Shown here: piece after piece, positions 61,087 through 64,000 of the stretch | Position numbering within the stretch: position 1 is the first letter of the stretch | Layout of the letters: the number at the start of each line of letters is the position of its first letter | From: Poindextera sp036494815 | GTDB taxonomy: Bacteria > Pseudomonadota > Alphaproteobacteria > Caulobacterales > Caulobacteraceae | Direction: 5' to 3' | NCBI GenBank assembly: GCA_036494815.1 | Contig: DASXNV010000033.1 | Coordinates: 142,865 to 206,864, forward strand | Length of the DNA: 64,000 bases | Program-made: the position numbers and the translations under genes | The notes under the pieces: model-generated | The model's input: the letters and a program-made list of their open reading frames with translations, nothing else | What the model was told of the DNA's origin: nothing | Databases searched by the model: none

Positions 61087-62508
61087 ATGGCTCGATCGAC
61101 AGGCGACCCCGTGGTCGCTGAGCTGGGCGCCCCCGAAGACCTCGAAGACCTGGCGCTGCGCGACGATTACGCGCTGAACCCTGAATTTGTGGAAATGGTC
61201 GTCGACGCGGCCGACCGTGGCGACACGCGGCGCCTGCGCGAGCTGATCGACGCCCTGCATTCAGCCGACATCGCCGACCTGATGGGCTTTCTGTCCTCGG
61301 CCTATCGCGAGGAACTGGTTCCGCTCCTGGATCCCGACACCCTGGCCGAGGTGCTGTCCGAACTGGATGGAACCCTGCGCGAAGACGTGCTGAGCCGCGT
61401 CGCGCCGGCGACGCTCGCCCAGGCCATCGGCGAGATGGACTCCGACGACGCCGCCGATGTGGTCGACGACCTGGAGGATGACGTGCGCGGCCAGGTGTTG
61501 GCCGCCATGTCCGACGTGGACCGGGCCTCCATTGAGACCTCGTTGTCCTATGCTGACGAGACGGCCGGCCGCCTGATGCAGCGCGAGGTGGTGGCGGCGC
61601 CGCAATTTTGGACCGTCGGCCAGGCCCTGGATCACGTGCGCGGCGCTGGCGACGACCTGCCGGACCTTTTCTTCGATATCTATGTGGTCGATCCGTCCAA
61701 CAGGCCCCTGGGCGCGGCACCGATCAGCCGCCTGATCAAGAGTCGGCTGGACGCCCGTCTGTCCGAGATCATGGAGCCGGTCACCGAGATCCCGGTGGAC
61801 ATGGACCAGGAAGAGGTCGCCTACATCTTCGACAAATACCACCTGATCTCGGCCCCCGTAGTCGAGGCGGGCGGGCGGCTGGTGGGCCAGATCACAGTCG
61901 ATGATATCGTCGGCGTCATCCAGGAAGAGAGCCAGGAGGACATGCTGGCCCTGGCCGGTGTGTACGACGCCGAACGCGGGGCGACCATCTTCGGCATCAC
62001 ACGCTCGCGCTTCTGGTGGCTGCTGGTCAATCTGGGCACCGCCATCCTGGCGTCGAGCGTGATCGGATTGTTCCAGGGCTCCATCGCCAAGCTGGCGGCC
62101 TTGGCGGTGCTGAACCCTATCGCGGCCTCCATGGGCGGCAATGCCGGCACCCAGACCCTCACCGTGGCTGTCCGCGCCCTGGCGACCAAGGAATTGAACG
62201 CCGCCAACCTTCTCATCACCATCTGGAGGGAGGCTGCGGTCGGCTTGCTCAACGGGGTGGCCTTTTCCGTGGTCATGGGCCTGGTGACCCTAGCCTGGTT
62301 CCATGACCCAACCATGGCCGTGGTGGCGGGCCTGGCCATGATCATCAACCTGTTCGCCGCCGCCGTGGCAGGGATTCTACTGCCCCTGGCCATGGATAAG
62401 ATGGGATTCGACCCGGCGGCGTCCACTGTGGTTTTTCTCACCACAGTCACCGACTGTGTCGGTTATTTCAGCTTCCTTGGCTTGGCCACAATTCTGCTGC
62501 TGCACTAA
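61087..62508 (+). CDS. mgtE: MgtE magnesium transporter
   Basis: 473 residues. N-terminal MgtE_N superhelical domain (DSDDAADVVDDLEDDVRGQV), two CBS domains (LMQREVVAAPQFWTVGQALD and IMEPVTEIPVDMDQEEVAYI) and a C-terminal five-helix pore with NPIAASMGGNAGTQTLTVAV. Mg2+-gated inner-membrane channel. Stop overlaps the longest spmX frame. Confidence 0.95.
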   Translation: MARSTGDPVVAELGAPEDLEDLALRDDYALNPEFVEMVVDAADRGDTRRLRELIDALHSADIADLMGFLSSAYREELVPLLDPDTLAEVLSELDGTLREDVLSRVAPATLAQAIGEMDSDDAADVVDDLEDDVRGQVLAAMSDVDRASIETSLSYADETAGRLMQREVVAAPQFWTVGQALDHVRGAGDDLPDLFFDIYVVDPSNRPLGAAPISRLIKSRLDARLSEIMEPVTEIPVDMDQEEVAYIFDKYHLISAPVVEAGGRLVGQITVDDIVGVIQEESQEDMLALAGVYDAERGATIFGITRSRFWWLLVNLGTAILASSVIGLFQGSIAKLAALAVLNPIAASMGGNAGTQTLTVAVRALATKELNAANLLITIWREAAVGLLNGVAFSVVMGLVTLAWFHDPTMAVVAGLAMIINLFAAAVAGILLPLAMDKMGFDPAASTVVFLTTVTDCVGYFSFLGLATILLLH

Positions 62509-62594
62509 TGGCGGGAACAGACGCCACCGTCGGCCCTTATCTTGCCCAGACAGGTGGGGCGCCGCTGCGCATGTACCAGAGTGGATCAAGTCGT

Positions 62595-63746
62595 GTGACA
62601 AAGCCGCATCATCAGGTCTCTGAGACCGGACTGCAGCTCGTGATGAGCTTTGAAGGCTTTCGTCGCAATGCTGCGCGGTTGGCCGATGGCCGCTGGATCG
62701 TCGGCTATGGCCACACCAAAAGCGCACGGCAAGACGCCAGCGTCACGGAGGCCGACGCTCGCGCCTTGCTGCTCTATGATCTGGCGGCGGTTTCGACGGC
62801 GCTGGACTTGCTGGTCTTCTCCCCGCTCAACCAAAATCAATTCGACGCCCTGGTTTGTTTCGCCTTCAATATCGGCGTCGACAACTTCCGACGCTCTTCG
62901 GTGCTGCGCCGCATCAATGAAGGCGCGCTGCTGCAGGCCGCCTCGGAGTTGGAGCTCTGGCGCCGGGCCGAACTGGACGGCGAGAGGCTGGTGGTCGATG
63001 GCCTGGTGCGCCGCCGCGCCGCCGAAAAGGCCCTGTTCCTCACCCCGCCCCGTGGCTGGTCTCCGGTGCCGACCTTGGTGGTGCAGCCCCGGCTGGATCG
63101 GGATCTCGACCAGATGATACTCACCGCCCGGCCCGCCGAATTGCGCGCCGATCTGACCGGCACGACGGCCAACGCAGAATGGGTGCGCGAGGCCGAACCG
63201 CTGATCGTGCTCAGCCATGCCGATGAGCTGTCGGACTTGAGCGGGGCCGAGGACACTGCGACAGATCCGGTGTTCTCAGCCGATAGCGAGACCCTGGAGC
63301 CGTTTCCGGCGGCGCTGCGCCGAGAACCAGACGAGGTTTTCGTCCTGGAAGCGGCTCTCGAAGATCCATCCTCCGCCGATGCTGGCTGGGTGCTTGAGCC
63401 CGACCGCGGCGAACCGCGCGTTCAGGCGCCGGAATCGCAAGCCGCCCAATCCCAGCCGCTCGTCGCCGACGCCCAGGCCGTCAGGCCGCCGGCCAAGGCG
63501 CGCTTTGGCGATTTCGAATTCACTACTGTCGAGCCCGAACATGGCGGCTATGGCCCGTTGGCGGCGCTTGGGGTGATCGGCCTGTTGGTGTTCGCCGTCG
63601 CCATCTTCTGGGCGCTCAGCGCCCATGGCGCCAAGGGACCCTTCAGCCCGCAGGTGCTCGGAACCCTCGTCGCCCTGGTCGGCGCCGCCTGCGTGGTCAG
63701 TGCGGTCTACTCGCTGGTTCAGCGTTACATCGGGCGCGACGACTAA
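62595..63746 (+). CDS. spmX: SpmX: muramidase-fold polar scaffold protein with two C-terminal membrane helices
   Basis: 383 residues from the GTG (MTKPHHQVSETG) that fits SpmX; ATGs at 62508 and 62571 are longer options. GH24 muramidase domain to residue 150 (MSFEGFRRNA; DGRWIVGYGHT; CFAFNIGVDNFRRSSVLRRI), an acidic disordered middle (150-300) and two helices at the end (LAALGVIGLLVFAVAIFWAL; VLGTLVALVGAACVVSAVYS). The catalytic Glu is kept (Glu20), but the Asp equivalent to T4 lysozyme Asp20 is Leu29 and the Thr26 equivalent is Ile35. Caulobacter SpmX recruits DivJ and binds PopZ; it acts as a scaffold, not a lysozyme. Confidence 0.9.
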   Translation: MTKPHHQVSETGLQLVMSFEGFRRNAARLADGRWIVGYGHTKSARQDASVTEADARALLLYDLAAVSTALDLLVFSPLNQNQFDALVCFAFNIGVDNFRRSSVLRRINEGALLQAASELELWRRAELDGERLVVDGLVRRRAAEKALFLTPPRGWSPVPTLVVQPRLDRDLDQMILTARPAELRADLTGTTANAEWVREAEPLIVLSHADELSDLSGAEDTATDPVFSADSETLEPFPAALRREPDEVFVLEAALEDPSSADAGWVLEPDRGEPRVQAPESQAAQSQPLVADAQAVRPPAKARFGDFEFTTVEPEHGGYGPLAALGVIGLLVFAVAIFWALSAHGAKGPFSPQVLGTLVALVGAACVVSAVYSLVQRYIGRDD

Positions 63747-63823
63747 CGCCGGTTCGGGTCGCCTGGCGCGTGTCGGCGGCCAGAACCCTCCCGCCGGACA
63801 TGACCGCGTGCTAAGTCGGCGTC

Positions 63824-64000
63824 ATGACCCTGAATCATGCCCCCGCGCTCGATTTCGGCCTCGGCGAGACCGCCGATCAGATCCGCGACGTCACTTCGCG
63901 CTTCGCCGCGGACAAGATCGCGCCCTTGGCGGCGGAGATCGACCGCACCAATGAGTTTCCCCGCCAGCTGTGGCCGCAGATGGGCGAGCTTGGCCTGCAC
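63824..64000 (+). CDS. Isovaleryl-CoA-dehydrogenase-like acyl-CoA dehydrogenase (3' end outside window)
   Basis: First 59 codons. MTLNHAPALDFGLGETADQI and FAADKIAPLAAEIDRTNEFP match the start of isovaleryl-CoA dehydrogenase-type proteins. The catalytic and FAD regions are beyond the window edge, so this is provisional. In alphaproteobacteria it usually starts the leucine-degradation cluster. Confidence 0.8.
   Translation, partial: MTLNHAPALDFGLGETADQIRDVTSRFAADKIAPLAAEIDRTNEFPRQLWPQMGELGLH

Noticed and set aside
62508..63746. Phage lysozyme as evidence of a prophage
   Set aside because: No other phage genes adjoin it, and the acidic middle plus two C-terminal membrane helices identify SpmX.

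Overview
The window is GC-rich alphaproteobacterial chromosome, most likely from Caulobacterales (Caulobacter/Phenylobacterium-like). The strongest pointers are a PopZ polar organiser gene directly upstream of valS, a SpmX-type muramidase-fold polar scaffold, a TolC-family exporter beside a degenerate PIMT-like gene, and a GTTC-N7-GTTC SOS box. No rRNA, CRISPR array, complete insertion sequence or prophage was seen. There are three tRNA genes (Asn, Cys, Leu).

Region 1 (1-20076) is a large catabolic cluster. The plus strand opens with an enoyl-CoA hydratase tail, an acyl-CoA ligase and a two-subunit Rieske dioxygenase. An eight-gene minus-strand operon follows (HMG-CoA-synthase-like/OB-fold protein, SCP2-type thiolase, MaoC hydratase, CitE-like lyase, acyl-CoA dehydrogenase, SDR, MaoC-type hydratase, nitronate-monooxygenase-like flavoprotein). 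A divergent plus-strand operon carries an acyl-CoA dehydrogenase, a dienoyl-CoA-reductase-like SDR, BadH-like and BadI-like alicyclic ring-processing enzymes, a CoA-transferase, a BKACE-family beta-keto acid cleavage enzyme, a hydratase that lacks its dehydrogenase domain, and a MarR regulator. Together they read as CoA-dependent breakdown of a cyclic carboxylic acid: activation, oxidation, hydrolytic ring opening and beta-oxidation-like shortening. The substrate is unknown.

Region 2 (20.1-28.3 kb) is a decaying accessory zone: a frameshifted YciI-like gene, head-to-head truncated SDR and VOC genes, a sigma-factor remnant broken by an 11-bp tandem duplication, two reading frames stopped by in-frame TAG, and a serine-recombinase tail running into tRNA-Asn. 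Intact genes here are small membrane proteins, an HSL-type hydrolase with a divergent LysR regulator, and an MmyB-type regulator.

Region 3 (28.4-64 kb) is mostly conserved core: nucleoside transporter, PAP2 phosphatase, PIMT-like protein, tolC, popZ, valS, acyl-CoA synthetase, tlyA, twin glycine-zipper proteins, 23S rRNA methyltransferase, glutaminyl cyclase, SOS-controlled radical SAM protein, family-4-like uracil-DNA glycosylase, ETF-ubiquinone oxidoreductase (the electron exit for the acyl-CoA dehydrogenases), TPR lipoprotein, ispE, a kinase/aldolase pair, a lysine-catabolism pair with an Lrp regulator, msrB, lipB, a short FliN, a carboxylesterase, tRNA-Leu, mgtE, spmX and the start of an isovaleryl-CoA-dehydrogenase-like gene. 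A previously easy-to-miss small membrane-protein frame with an internal TAG lies at 52763-53089.
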